A stretch of DNA of 64,000 bases from CALFUK01 sp964450495 (GCA_964450495.1 CAYVFU010000014.1:3363-67362); one strand, 5' to 3'. Positions 8,304 through 17,106 are shown, numbered from the stretch's first letter. Notes: a model not told the origin generated them from the sequence alone. Made by a program: numbers and translations.

Positions 8304-9797
8304 CTATTTCATGAATTCTTGCTTTACTTCTTCATATGATGGCAATTTCTTTTTATGCCACTTGCTTACTATTTGCCCATCTTTCCACAGCACTATACCA
8401 GGATTTGATCTTACGATTGTCTTCAGCAAAATATCATCAGCTGTATACATGTCTAATCCAAGACCCAATTCCTTTTTTAAGTCTTCTAACTGTTCGGCTC
8501 CAGAACCACCCACAACAGCGTAGGTTTTATACCCATCAGCACGTGCTTTCTCCGTAAACGGCTTTATGATTGTTGAATAATCATTTGCAAAAGACTCATC
8601 CCATTTATAATCTGTATACGTATAGTTTTTCTTCTGAATGTCTGCGATCGTTTCTTCGACAATAAAGTTACCATTAGCATCTTTGGTATCAAGTGTATCT
8701 AGTTTCATAATGGTATCCAAAAGAGTCCCTTGTACCTGTTCGCTTCCTACACCTTTTAACTTATAACTGACTATCATGACGGCATAGTTGGGATCGTTCA
8801 AGATTTCTTCTGTTTTGTCGTAGCCATCTGTATCAACGATCTCAAACTCACTGATTTTTGAAGGCACTAGTGTTGGCTCTGATTTTATTTGATCAACTAC
8901 CCATCCATCTTCTTTTGGATAAGATTTGTAGATGGCCATATAATCTGGATTCATAATAGAAGCGATCTCACCAGTTTTTGAATTTGTAAATTCCCAACCA
9001 ATTATATCAACATCCGCTAATGCCTGCAATTCAATGGCTTTTTGTGCCCGAACATCAGTATTCTTCTTGAATGGTCTGAAGTCTGCGTGTGGAATATCCC
9101 AAACAAAGTTACTCAGACAATAAATAAACAATCCAATTGTACAAACAGCTACAATTAAATCTCTAATCCGCTTAGAGAACAATTGATGCATAGTCTTGTG
9201 TTTAAACAGGAAGAACAATGCCGGTATCATTAATGCCAAATCTTTGAAGAATGAGATTTTTGGTTTTAACTTAATGAAGTCTCCAAAACAACCACAATCT
9301 GTCACTTGCTGGTTTGACTCCTTAAATTCTACCCATTGTCCAAATTGGAAAAAATTTACATCGGGAGGTACGTATCCCGTCAAGTAAGTAAAGCCTGTTA
9401 ACCCAGTGAAAAACAACAACAGTATGAAAAACATCCAGCTTAGCGCTTTCGGCCTGTGTCCCATAAGAAGCATGATACCAAGTACTATCTCAAATATGAT
9501 CACAAACATGGAAATACCAATCTGATACTGAGAAAGAAAAGGAAAAAGCGGCGACAAAAAGCTAAACCAGGTACCCGTAAATAGAGACTCGAAGGCGGTA
9601 AAATAATCCGCTATTTTGAAGCCCATGCCCATCGGATCTACTGCTTTTACCCAACCAGAGAAAATGTAAAATGCTCCACAAAAGTTTTGCAGGTAAGTCA
9701 TAATCCAAGACTTGTGCCCTTTCATAATCAAACCAACAATTAAGGTAAGAACGATAGCGACTGATCCTATGACCAGAAGTAATGTTTGCAGATTCAT
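8304..9797 (-). CDS. DoxX/MauE-like integral membrane protein (BT_3928-like)
   Basis: The 497-residue protein has an N-terminal membrane domain with about five helices up to residue 240, including DoxX/MauE-like stretches (CGAFYIFSGWVKAVDPMGMG) and the paired cysteines of VTDCGCFGDFIKL. The second half (about 250-497) is a non-membrane domain with no catalytic motif that I recognise; its end (GIVLWKDGQIVSKWHKKKLPS) is reminiscent of thioredoxin-fold edges without a CxxC. MauE-type proteins act in disulfide chemistry or redox of periplasmic proteins, but the role in this family is unknown. The gene opens the leftward nusB-guaA run, 71 bases upstream of nusB. Confidence 0.72.
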   Translation of the reverse strand: MNLQTLLLVIGSVAIVLTLIVGLIMKGHKSWIMTYLQNFCGAFYIFSGWVKAVDPMGMGFKIADYFTAFESLFTGTWFSFLSPLFPFLSQYQIGISMFVIIFEIVLGIMLLMGHRPKALSWMFFILLLFFTGLTGFTYLTGYVPPDVNFFQFGQWVEFKESNQQVTDCGCFGDFIKLKPKISFFKDLALMIPALFFLFKHKTMHQLFSKRIRDLIVAVCTIGLFIYCLSNFVWDIPHADFRPFKKNTDVRAQKAIELQALADVDIIGWEFTNSKTGEIASIMNPDYMAIYKSYPKEDGWVVDQIKSEPTLVPSKISEFEIVDTDGYDKTEEILNDPNYAVMIVSYKLKGVGSEQVQGTLLDTIMKLDTLDTKDANGNFIVEETIADIQKKNYTYTDYKWDESFANDYSTIIKPFTEKARADGYKTYAVVGGSGAEQLEDLKKELGLGLDMYTADDILLKTIVRSNPGIVLWKDGQIVSKWHKKKLPSYEEVKQEFMK

Positions 9798-9819
9798 ATA
9801 TTCAACAAAAATTGGTTAA

Positions 9820-9827
9820 CAAATATA
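9820..9827 (-). promoter_or_regulatory. Candidate -7 promoter element for the DoxX-like gene and guaA run
   Basis: The minus strand reads TATATTTG, an exact TAnnTTTG match, ending 22 bases before the ATG at 9797. No convincing TTTG -33 box lies at the usual spacing, so support is limited to this one element. Confidence 0.35.
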
Positions 9828-9962
9828 CATATTAAAATTTGACTTATATGTTTAAGCAACAAATAAGAAGATTATTTTTTTGCAAAGTAAACTCATATTG
9901 TTGGACGATTATCTTACGAAATGTGTTTAATTCGTCAATAAATTGTTAAGTTTTTAATCTAC

Positions 9963-10829
9963 ATGCTTCTATTACTGCTGTGTATTCTCGCAAATGTCTC
10001 ATTAGGACTGCTTTTTAAGGTGTTTGTTAAGTACGACATTCGCAACTTACCGGCTATTGTTATCAATTATATGTCTTCTATTGCAGTAGGAAGTATTATG
10101 GCTGGGAAGCTAATAATAAGTAAAGAAGTCATTCATTCCCCAGGTATTGGCTATATCATTGCATTGAGCGTGCTTTTCATTGTAGGATTCAATGTGCTAG
10201 GTAAGGCATTTCAGATAGCTGGAATGTCATTGACCACAATCATTCAAAAGATGTCTATTTTGATCAGTGCAATATTTGCCATCGTAGTCTATAATGATTT
10301 GGTCAACATCCAAAAAATCTTAGGTTTGACGCTAGCAGTGGCAGCAATCGTCTTTGTCTATTACGTACCAAAATCTGAACGACAAAACCTGAAAAAAGAC
10401 AGGAAAGTTATAGCTTACCCACTTATCGCCTTTTTATTAAGCGGCATTATAGAAGTTATCTTATTGGTAGTAGGTAAAGAAGGATTGATGACAGACAGTA
10501 TATCCTTCGTATCTCATGCTTTTGCGTTGGCTAGTATAATTGGCATTGTTGTTTTACTGGTTACGACTAGACCATTAATAAAATCAAGGGAAATTCTAGC
10601 AGGGATTGTTTTAGGTATACCAAATTTTTTTACTATTTATTTACTCATTGTTTTGGTCGAACAAGGTTGGGATGGTTCAGTTTTATTCCCTATAAATAAT
10701 ATTGGTATAGTCATTCTTTCTGCATTGGCAGGCGTTTTATTATTTCATGAAAAATTGGATAAGTATAAGCGAATTGGATTAGGACTTGCATTGTTCTCTA
10801 TTATTTTGATAGGAATGGAATTATTCTAA
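9963..10829 (+). CDS. DMT/EamA-type membrane transporter
   Basis: The 288-residue protein is almost entirely hydrophobic, with about ten predicted membrane helices arranged as two five-helix halves, the EamA/drug-metabolite transporter pattern. The end of the first half (IVVYNDLVNIQKILGLTLAVAAIVFVYY) and of the second (LLFHEKLDKYKRIGLGLALFSIILIG) repeat the same E/D-K-x-x-G-L-x-L-A motif, as expected from internal duplication. It could export or import a small metabolite. There is no partner gene to suggest the substrate, and the neighbouring sulfatase is on the other strand. Confidence 0.75.
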   Translation: MLLLLLCILANVSLGLLFKVFVKYDIRNLPAIVINYMSSIAVGSIMAGKLIISKEVIHSPGIGYIIALSVLFIVGFNVLGKAFQIAGMSLTTIIQKMSILISAIFAIVVYNDLVNIQKILGLTLAVAAIVFVYYVPKSERQNLKKDRKVIAYPLIAFLLSGIIEVILLVVGKEGLMTDSISFVSHAFALASIIGIVVLLVTTRPLIKSREILAGIVLGIPNFFTIYLLIVLVEQGWDGSVLFPINNIGIVILSALAGVLLFHEKLDKYKRIGLGLALFSIILIGMELF

Positions 10830-10848
10830 AACATTGTTGAAACACTTA

Positions 10849-12636
10849 TTAAGACGATCTCTTTAGCATTAACATTCTAAAATCCATCAATTCCGTTCCT
10901 TTAATTTCCTTCGCTTTTAATTCTAAGACACCTGATCCTTTTTCGAGGGATATCTGACCAAGGTTTAATCTTTTAAAGTCTTTGACATAGGACTCTACCC
11001 TCTCAAACCGATCATTTTCCTTACCAAACTCTAGTGGATTGTGAGATTCAGTTAAGACGGCTTCTATTTGCTCATCTCCAAAACTAACGATGAAACTTGA
11101 CCCCACAGAGGTAGAATCACACGTGTAATATAGATCAACATCAAACATCCCAGTTTCTAAAACCTTGGCTTCCCAAGTAATCTTATCTTCTTTATTAACC
11201 CAATTGGTCATATAGCTACAGTTAGGATATTTATTTGACCGTTTGATACTGCCATGCGGAGTACCATCTCTTGCTGGGATTTGTGTAAATACATAATCAG
11301 GATGTCCAATATCGAATGTGCGATTATCTTCACTAGGCAATTCACTCAGCACTTCAGTTTTCCATTGTTCTTTTACAGCCAGTAATGAGTCCTTTATATT
11401 TGGCTGGTCTTCCGATATATCATGAGTCTGCCCTGGGTCATTTATCATATCATACAAGCGTTCTTCATGATCAAGACGGTGTGTTTGACTTCTAAGACTA
11501 ATACGATCTCTCCAATAACTGGTAATGACTCTGTCTGTCCAATTGGTCTCGTCTCCTGTAAGTAAGGGTTCTATACTTAATCCATCAATAGCTTTAGTTG
11601 TCTGTAAAGGAATTCCAACAAGGTCACAGAGGGTTGGCAGTAGATCAATAGAAGTTGCAATTTTTTCAATTTTCTTTCCAGCTTCAAAAGTGCCCTTCCA
11701 ACTCATCATTAGCGGTGATCGCAATCCACCTTCATCTGTGGATCCTTTCGTTCCTTTCATCCCACCATTCCATCGATGTCCATTGGGACCATTATCAGAC
11801 AAATAAATCACAATCGTATTGTTGAGAAGTTTTTGACTCGAAAGTTCATCCATTATTCTTCCTACATTCCAATCTATATTTTCAACCATTGCCAGAGCTG
11901 CTCTTGTATGTTCTATTTTTTCTTTACTGGCGATTGTCCCTTTCTGGGAAATGAATAAATCATCATATTTCTTATACCACTCGTCCGGTACCTGCATTGG
12001 GCTATGTGGTGTACAATACGGTAAGTACAAAAAGAAAGGTTCATCTTTATTTTCTTGTATAAATGAAATACCACGATCTGTGAGATCATCAGTAATGTAA
12101 CCCTTGCCTTTTACAATTTCACCATTGTGTTCAAGAATAGGATCAAAGTAATTTCCCCAATGTCCTGAGCAAAAGCCATAGAAGTCATCAAAGCCTCTCG
12201 CATTAGGATGATAACCTGCTTGCATTCCATTGTGCCATTTTCCATATGCCGCTGTTTTGTACCCAGCAGATTTAAACACATCTCCCATAGTTGTCTCATC
12301 CAGATTCAATCGTTCGCCTCCTGCAGATGTAGAGTAAACACCACCTCTGACATGATATCTACCTGTAAGAATTTCAGCCCTTGTAGGCGAACAAACAGGA
12401 CTCACATAAAACCGTTCGAAAGAAACGCCACTTGAAGCCAAGCCATCTATGTTAGGTGTCGAAAGCAACTCGTGACCATTCATCCTTAAATCACCCCATC
12501 CTTGGTCGTCAGTTAATATTAAAACAACATTAGGGTGCTCAGGATTCTTTTGTGGTGATGTTTCCAATTCCATTACATTTTGACAGCATGTCAAAACAAT
12601 TATTAAAATAATGCAGGATATAAATTTTCGAGTCAT
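10849..12636 (-). CDS. Lipoprotein sulfatase (S1 family)
   Basis: The 595-residue protein has a lipoprotein-type signal (IILIIVLTC, Cys17 or Cys18) and an alkaline-phosphatase-fold sulfatase domain. The metal-binding start is VVLILTDDQGWGD, and Cys82 in PVCSPTR followed by ILTGRY is the signature converted to formylglycine. GKWHNG, PHSPMQVP and LSDNGPNG add further active-site residues. After about residue 430 there is a beta-rich domain that may bind carbohydrate. It would cleave a sulfate ester outside the cytoplasm. No formylglycine-generating enzyme or polysaccharide-utilisation genes lie in the window, so the substrate is open. It diverges from the lactonase-like gene across 89 bases. 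Confidence 0.88.
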   Translation of the reverse strand: MTRKFISCIILIIVLTCCQNVMELETSPQKNPEHPNVVLILTDDQGWGDLRMNGHELLSTPNIDGLASSGVSFERFYVSPVCSPTRAEILTGRYHVRGGVYSTSAGGERLNLDETTMGDVFKSAGYKTAAYGKWHNGMQAGYHPNARGFDDFYGFCSGHWGNYFDPILEHNGEIVKGKGYITDDLTDRGISFIQENKDEPFFLYLPYCTPHSPMQVPDEWYKKYDDLFISQKGTIASKEKIEHTRAALAMVENIDWNVGRIMDELSSQKLLNNTIVIYLSDNGPNGHRWNGGMKGTKGSTDEGGLRSPLMMSWKGTFEAGKKIEKIATSIDLLPTLCDLVGIPLQTTKAIDGLSIEPLLTGDETNWTDRVITSYWRDRISLRSQTHRLDHEERLYDMINDPGQTHDISEDQPNIKDSLLAVKEQWKTEVLSELPSEDNRTFDIGHPDYVFTQIPARDGTPHGSIKRSNKYPNCSYMTNWVNKEDKITWEAKVLETGMFDVDLYYTCDSTSVGSSFIVSFGDEQIEAVLTESHNPLEFGKENDRFERVESYVKDFKRLNLGQISLEKGSGVLELKAKEIKGTELMDFRMLMLKRSS

Positions 12637-12659
12637 AAGTTTGAGCAGCGATTAAATTA

Positions 12660-12667
12660 CAAAATTA
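12660..12667 (-). promoter_or_regulatory. Candidate -7 promoter element for the sulfatase gene
   Basis: The minus strand reads TAATTTTG (TAnnTTTG), 23 bases upstream of the sulfatase ATG. A TTTT at 12691-12694 is a weak -33 candidate with slightly long spacing. This is a pattern match only. Confidence 0.33.
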
Positions 12668-12725
12668 TTGATAATAGGATTCTTCAGAATAAAAGAGCCT
12701 AATTAAAAATCAAACCAACGTCAAC

Positions 12726-13865
12726 ATGAAGACGCTAACTAAACTGTGCATATTAATCTGGATCTTGCAAATAATGGCATGTGCGAAGCTGCCAAAAAAT
12801 CCTATACCAAACGAGTATACCTTTTTTGTAGGAACAGCCACTGGAGAGAAATCTGAAGGGATCTACTCTTTTAATTTAAATACAACCACAGGTGCATGTT
12901 CATTCAGGGCAAAAAAGGTTGGGATTATCAATCCATCATTTCTCACAATCACGCCAGACAACAAGTACCTATATACTGTGCAACGAGAAGAGGGAGTAGC
13001 CGAGAACAAGGTAAGTGCTTTCTCGATCGATGGTAATCTCAATCTAAAGCTCATCAATACTGTACCAACTAAAGGACAAGGAGCGTGCTACTTGAGTACA
13101 ACCCATTCTGGCAACAATATCCTAGTAGCCCATTACACAAGTGGTTCTGTAGCAGTCTTACCTGTTAAAAAAGATGGAAGTCTAGACAATGTATCAGACT
13201 TGTTACAGCACGAAGGAAGCAGTGTGGATAAAAAAAGGCAACAAGGACCACATGCACACTATATCGAACAAGGTCTTGGTGATGTTATTTATGCAGCTGA
13301 CCTAGGGACTGATAAGATCATGCTTTATGATCTCAACAACAACAAACTATCACCCTCTAAGACCAAATTTTTAAAATTACCTCCAGGTGCTGGCCCCAGA
13401 CATATCAGCACCCATCCTAACCAAAACTTTTTGTATGTATTGAATGAAATGGGAGGCTCAGTTAGTGTTTTTGGGTTTGATAAAATTGAAAGTACTTATC
13501 AACTGAAACAAACAATAAGTTCATTACCTATTGATTTTGAAGGGTACAATAAAAGCGCAGACATTCATGTCCATCCTTCTGGCAAATTTCTTTTTGCATC
13601 CAACAGAGGAGACTACAACAGTATTGCTACTTACAAGATTGATGAGACCAACGGTATGTTGACACTTGTCGAGATAGAAAACGAATCGATCGTTTGGCCC
13701 AGAAACTTTGCTATTAGCCCTGATGGCAAATTCCTACTCTGTGCTAACCTGAAGGACGACTCCATATCTGTTTTTGCTATTGATCAACTTACTGGAGCCT
13801 TAACGTTCACTGGACATAAGATTACTGTACTTAAGCCGATGTGCGTGAAATTTTTGGGTGCTTAA
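12726..13865 (+). CDS. Lactonase-family seven-bladed beta-propeller lipoprotein
   Basis: The 379-residue protein has a lipoprotein signal (LCILIWILQIMAC, Cys19) followed by a lactonase-type propeller (PF10282-like): FVGTATGEKSEGIYSFNLNT, GPHAHYIE, GPRHISTHPNQNFLYVLNE and WPRNFAISPDGKFLL are the repeated blade motifs with the His and Arg residues of the central channel. E. coli Pgl and eukaryotic muconate cyclising enzymes share this fold, so it may hydrolyse a sugar lactone such as 6-phosphogluconolactone, but an exported location makes a central-metabolism role doubtful. The giant protein at 50.1-56.8 kb carries three propellers of the same general type. Confidence 0.8.
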   Translation: MKTLTKLCILIWILQIMACAKLPKNPIPNEYTFFVGTATGEKSEGIYSFNLNTTTGACSFRAKKVGIINPSFLTITPDNKYLYTVQREEGVAENKVSAFSIDGNLNLKLINTVPTKGQGACYLSTTHSGNNILVAHYTSGSVAVLPVKKDGSLDNVSDLLQHEGSSVDKKRQQGPHAHYIEQGLGDVIYAADLGTDKIMLYDLNNNKLSPSKTKFLKLPPGAGPRHISTHPNQNFLYVLNEMGGSVSVFGFDKIESTYQLKQTISSLPIDFEGYNKSADIHVHPSGKFLFASNRGDYNSIATYKIDETNGMLTLVEIENESIVWPRNFAISPDGKFLLCANLKDDSISVFAIDQLTGALTFTGHKITVLKPMCVKFLGA

Positions 13866-13973
13866 AACTAATTCGGATGCTTTACTTTTTGGGTGGCTAT
13901 GTCTTTTCGCATTGTAAATTGTTATACTGATTTTTAGTAAAAAAAGTGAACTTAGGGTCTATCCAAAAACGAG

Positions 13974-14003
13974 TTTGCGACCGCCCTAAAAAACCTATAT
14001 TTA
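13974..14003 (+). promoter_or_regulatory. Candidate promoter for the YigZ-like gene, close to its start codon
   Basis: TTTG at 13974-13977 and TATATTTA at 13996-14003 are 18 bases apart, a near match to TTTG/TAnnTTTG with only the last base off. The -7-like box ends just 4 bases before the GTG start at 14008, so transcription would begin at or near the start codon. Confidence 0.42.
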
Positions 14004-14007
14004 CAAA

Positions 14008-14673
14008 GTGATCAAAGATTCTTACCTCACCATACATCGCACTGGCAAAGGCGAGTTCAAATCTAAAGGAAGTAAATTCTTTGCTTATGCTTATCATGTA
14101 AATTCTATTGAAGACATAAAAACCGCACTGGAAAAACTGAAAGCAGAGCATTTCAAATCCAGACATGTTTGCTATGCTTATCGGCTCGATTACCAAGGAG
14201 ATCAATTTAGAGCAAATGATGATGGGGAGCCTTCGGGATCTGCAGGTCTACCTATTCTAAATGTTTTAAAGAGCAAGGAATTAGTCAAAACATTGATAGC
14301 TGTTGTTAGGTACTTTGGGGGAACAAAACTAGGCGTTTCAGGTCTAATAGAAGCTTACAAACTTAGTGCAGAAGATGCCATCCAACATACTGATATTCAA
14401 GAGGATTATATCTATGACATCATCAAACTTGACTTCCCATATGATGAGATGGGGAATTTGATGAATTGTATTGCCAAGTCAAATTTCAAAATCATAGAAC
14501 AATCTTATGAAGAAGCGCCATTTCTAAAAATAGCCGTCCGAAAATCCTTATCTGAGAAAAATATGCTTGCCATGTATAGCCATCTTTTAGGGTTTGTCAT
14601 TACAGATATGGAATTAACCAAAGAGCATATGGTAAAACATGTTTATCTTGATGAATACGAAGGCAGATTATGA
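14008..14673 (+). CDS. YigZ/IMPACT-family protein
   Basis: The 221-residue protein starts at a GTG because the conserved family opening DSYLTI lies only four residues in. It carries the UPF0029 N-terminal signature with GKGEFKSKGSKFFAYAY, the RLDYQGDQFRANDDGEPSGSAG motif and VVRYFGGTKLGVSGLIEAY, followed by a smaller ferredoxin-like C-terminal domain (about 145-221). The family includes eukaryotic IMPACT, a regulator of GCN2, and E. coli YigZ; the bacterial role is not settled, with translation-linked binding suggested. It overlaps coaE by 4 bases (ATGA), which indicates translational coupling. Confidence 0.85.
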   Translation: MIKDSYLTIHRTGKGEFKSKGSKFFAYAYHVNSIEDIKTALEKLKAEHFKSRHVCYAYRLDYQGDQFRANDDGEPSGSAGLPILNVLKSKELVKTLIAVVRYFGGTKLGVSGLIEAYKLSAEDAIQHTDIQEDYIYDIIKLDFPYDEMGNLMNCIAKSNFKIIEQSYEEAPFLKIAVRKSLSEKNMLAMYSHLLGFVITDMELTKEHMVKHVYLDEYEGRL

Positions 14674-15251
14674 AAACAGTAGGTATAACTGGAGGTATTG
14701 GAAGCGGTAAAACGACGTGTTGTAAATTGTTTGAAGAATTGGGTATTCCAGTTTATTATGCAGACACTAGAGCCAAACAATTAATGGTAAGCAATAAGCC
14801 ATTAAAAAAACAGATTAAGGCATTGCTAGGCGAAGAAGCTTACCATCGAAACGGAAGACCCAATCGTCCCTATATTGCTTCAAAAATATTTAGCGATAAA
14901 CAACTCCTAAAAAAGATGAATGGTCTTGTCCACCCTGCTGTCGGCATGGACGTTATTTATTGGGCACAAGCTCAAACATCGACTTATGGATTATATGAAG
15001 CAGCCTTGCTGGTCGAAAATGGTTCTTATAAGAATTTCGACAAATTAATCGTTGTGACATGTCCTAAAGAAGAACGCATAAGACGTGTTATGAAAAGAGA
15101 TAACGTATCCAAAGAAGCTGTACTTGCCAGAATGAAAAACCAACTGCCCGAGAAAAAGAAAGTGACTGTTGGAGATTTTATCATTGACAATAGTGGAAAT
15201 CAACAATTAGAAGCTCAGATCAAACAAATTCATGATGAGTTGATGTGTTGA
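14670..15251 (+). CDS. coaE: Dephospho-CoA kinase
   Basis: The 193-residue protein has the P-loop GITGGIGSGKTTCC at its N-terminus, the CoA-binding YADTRAKQL stretch, and the LVHPAVGMDVIYWAQ lid-region motif. The LVVTCPKEERIRRVMKRDNVSKEAVLARM segment is typical of CoaE. It phosphorylates the 3'-hydroxyl of dephospho-CoA, the last step of coenzyme A biosynthesis. It overlaps the YigZ-like gene by 4 bases, so the two are cotranscribed. The downstream 388 bases hold only repeats. Confidence 0.93.
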   Translation: MKTVGITGGIGSGKTTCCKLFEELGIPVYYADTRAKQLMVSNKPLKKQIKALLGEEAYHRNGRPNRPYIASKIFSDKQLLKKMNGLVHPAVGMDVIYWAQAQTSTYGLYEAALLVENGSYKNFDKLIVVTCPKEERIRRVMKRDNVSKEAVLARMKNQLPEKKKVTVGDFIIDNSGNQQLEAQIKQIHDELMC

Positions 15252-15335
15252 GGGGTTGGTGCGCCTAGCAAATTTTTGGTTTGCTGCGTGGGCTCAAAAT
15301 ATTTTTACAATTCTTATAAAAATCAAATTTTCATA

Positions 15336-15481
15336 ACCACCCCGTCCACCAATTGGCGTCCACCCCACCTTGGAGGGGAATATATATGCTCGTTAGCAAA
15401 GAATGTATTCATTATATGAGATAGCTAATTCGCCTCCTTGGAGGAGTGGCTGGCATCGCAGATGTCTGTCAAGGTGGTGCA
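15336..15481. repeat. Imperfect inverted-repeat intergenic element
   Basis: Between coaE and corA two arms of roughly 45-54 bases face each other around about 45 bases of AT-rich DNA. The left arm (15336-15380) runs from ACCACCCCGTCC to ACCTTGGAGGGGAA. The right arm (15429-15481) runs from TTCGCCTCCTTGGAGGAG to CAAGGTGGTGC and reads as a diverged reverse complement. No reading frame spans it. The look is that of the dispersed GC-rich palindromic elements common in Bacteroidota intergenic DNA; a weaker relative lies at 24.03 kb. Confidence 0.6.
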
Positions 15482-15512
15482 ACGTAAGCTGTAGAATGGC
15501 CTAAAAGCGAAT

Positions 15513-15553
15513 CCTGCGAGCGACCCAACCAAGCGAGCCTGCGAGCGGCCCAA
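15513..15553. repeat. Direct repeat with 25-bp period
   Basis: CCTGCGAGCGACCCAA at 15513-15528 recurs as CCTGCGAGCGGCCCAA at 15538-15553 with one mismatch. It follows directly on the inverted-repeat element and is clearly more GC-rich than the surrounding DNA. With that element it accounts for most of the 388-base gap between coaE and corA; the remainder shows nothing recognisable. Confidence 0.7.
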
Positions 15554-15639
15554 TCCCCACTATTTCGACCTTAATCAATAATTGCCTATGTTTGCGCAAA
15601 ATTAGATAGTTACCTAAATGGAGACTGAGTCGGCATATT

Positions 15640-16587
15640 ATGATTCGCCATTATATAAAAAAAGACCTCAAGGTTTCGGAGATAGAATCTCTACAACCTT
15701 CAAGTTGGATTAACATCCAGCCGCCCTTCAACCATGAAGAACTAAATTCGCTTTCCTCTCGCCTATCCATTCCATTAGATTTCTTAACGGATTCATTGGA
15801 TATTGATGAACGATCGCGTTATGAAAGAGAAGATGATATAATATTGATTGTCATAAATACACCAGTAATAAATGAAAAAGGCAATGAAAGCGAAGCCATT
15901 TATATTACTGCACCGATAGGTATCATTTTAACCAAAGAAAATATCATCACGATTACTTCTGTTGAAAATCCAATTATTCAAAAATTTTTAGAGAATAGAG
16001 TCAAGCACTTTAATCCAACAGATCACAGAATGTTCGTGCTCCAACTTTTCGAACAAACAGTTTTTAGATTTTTAGAATGTTTGAAAAAGCTGAATCTTAA
16101 GCGGAATCTCATAGAACAAGAATTATACAACAGTAGTCGAAATAAAGAACTACAAGAGCTATTGCGGATTGAAAAAAGTTTGGTGTACTTCGTAAATTCA
16201 TTGAGTTCTAACGAATTGCTCAAAATGAAAATGAAGAGAACAGACCTATTGAAGATTCGAGATATGGAAGAGCACATGGATCTCTTTGAAGACATCATTA
16301 TTGACAATAGCCAGGCATTGGAGATGTCTAATGTGTATACTAATATTTTGAGTGGTACAATGGAGGCATATGCGTCTATTGTATCTAATAATTTGAACTT
16401 CTTTATCCAACGCTTGACGATTATAACTATTATTTTGATGTTACCAACGTTAATTGCCAGTCTGTTTGGGATGAATGTTGATCTCCCTTTTTCTGATAGT
16501 GAGTACACGTTCTACTTTATCCTTGTTGCCTCACTTGTCCTTGGTTTTTTAATGATTTGGTTTTTGAGGCGACGGAAGGTTATATAG
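15640..16587 (+). CDS. corA: CorA-family magnesium/divalent-metal channel
   Basis: The 315-residue protein has a soluble, helical N-terminal domain and two membrane helices at the C-terminus. The CorA signature GMN is at 277-279, at the end of the first helix (LIASLFGMNVDLPF), followed by a second helix and a basic tail (FLRRRKVI). It should form a pentameric channel for magnesium, cobalt or nickel in the inner membrane; zinc export by the ZntB branch is an alternative. It is a single gene with no obvious operon partners. Confidence 0.88.
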   Translation: MIRHYIKKDLKVSEIESLQPSSWINIQPPFNHEELNSLSSRLSIPLDFLTDSLDIDERSRYEREDDIILIVINTPVINEKGNESEAIYITAPIGIILTKENIITITSVENPIIQKFLENRVKHFNPTDHRMFVLQLFEQTVFRFLECLKKLNLKRNLIEQELYNSSRNKELQELLRIEKSLVYFVNSLSSNELLKMKMKRTDLLKIRDMEEHMDLFEDIIIDNSQALEMSNVYTNILSGTMEAYASIVSNNLNFFIQRLTIITIILMLPTLIASLFGMNVDLPFSDSEYTFYFILVASLVLGFLMIWFLRRRKVI

Positions 16588-16741
16588 CGAGAAGCTAGGA
16601 TAATCGCTTTTCTTCTGATTTAATACTAAGAACATCATTCTTTTCCTGATGGACCAATTCATACTGAATGGCTTAATTATTCGCTTTAGCACATTAGAAG
16701 CCTGATTAGAATAAAGACAAAAGAAAACAATAACACTACTG

Positions 16742-16767
16742 AACATTTGAACAATTGTTAAAATGTT
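16742..16767 (+). promoter_or_regulatory. Operator-like 26-bp palindrome upstream of arsR-family gene
   Basis: The arms AACATTT (16742-16748) and AAATGTT (16761-16767) surround the central palindrome AACAATTGTT (16750-16759). Twelve of the thirteen mirror pairs match. The site covers the TTTG box of the predicted arsR promoter, so binding would block the promoter. A related site at 17107-17132 lies before the operon. Dyads of this kind are the usual ArsR/SmtB dimer-binding sites. Confidence 0.65.
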
Positions 16768-16776
16768 ATATTTTCG
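16746..16776 (+). promoter_or_regulatory. Candidate promoter of the arsR-family gene
   Basis: TTTG at 16746-16749 and TATTTTCG at 16769-16776 are 19 bases apart, a close fit to the Bacteroidota pattern. The first box lies inside the palindrome, supporting autorepression. The ATG at 16781 is only 4 bases past the second box, which suggests a leaderless or nearly leaderless transcript and rules against the upstream ATG at 16763. Confidence 0.5.
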
Positions 16777-16780
16777 TAGT

Positions 16781-17092
16781 ATGAATGAGTTTTCAGTGAC
16801 GCTATCAAAAGAAAAATTACAGGTTGGCGCAAGACTATTAAAAGTACTAGCACACCCTGTAAAGCTTGAGATATTACAATATCTGGGCAAGCATGGACCA
16901 ATGGACGTAACCTCTCTGTGTAAATGTATTGGTGCTGAATGTGAGATCAGCATGATGTCTCACCATCTGGCAAAGATGAAAGACAATGGCATTCTTACTT
17001 CAGAAAAAAATGGAAAACAAGTGTTCTATTCGATTGCAGACAACTCAGTTTTGAAGCTTCTTTCATGTTTGGATCAATGCGAATTGATTTAG
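16781..17092 (+). CDS. ArsR/SmtB-family repressor, probable thiol or persulfide sensor of the sulfur operon
   Basis: The 103-residue winged-helix protein is read from the second ATG, because the one at 16763 lies inside the operator. ARLLKVLAHPVKLEILQYL is the typical ArsR opening, ISMMSHHLAKMKDNGIL the recognition helix and GKQVFYSIAD the wing. There are five cysteines: 47, 49 and 54 before the recognition helix, and 96 and 100 in the last helix. BigR and SqrR, ArsR repressors of persulfide-oxidation operons, also sense with one cysteine in each region. Position beside the sulfur genes and the shared palindromes support the same role; a metal sensor is the alternative. Confidence 0.78.
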   Translation: MNEFSVTLSKEKLQVGARLLKVLAHPVKLEILQYLGKHGPMDVTSLCKCIGAECEISMMSHHLAKMKDNGILTSEKNGKQVFYSIADNSVLKLLSCLDQCELI

Positions 17093-17106
17093 TCTTTTTT
17101 TTGCCT

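Noticed and set aside
10849..13865. Polysaccharide-utilisation locus around the sulfatase
   Set aside because: No SusC/SusD pair, glycoside hydrolase or hybrid regulator lies nearby; the only TonB receptor is 33 kb away in a FecR module.
15252..15639. Insertion sequence or transposon between coaE and corA
   Set aside because: There is no transposase frame or clear target-site duplication; only short inverted and direct repeats are present.
16763..16780. Upstream ATG for the arsR-family gene
   Set aside because: It lies within the operator palindrome and before the promoter's -7 box, so it would not be transcribed from the predicted promoter; the family N-terminus also fits the second ATG.
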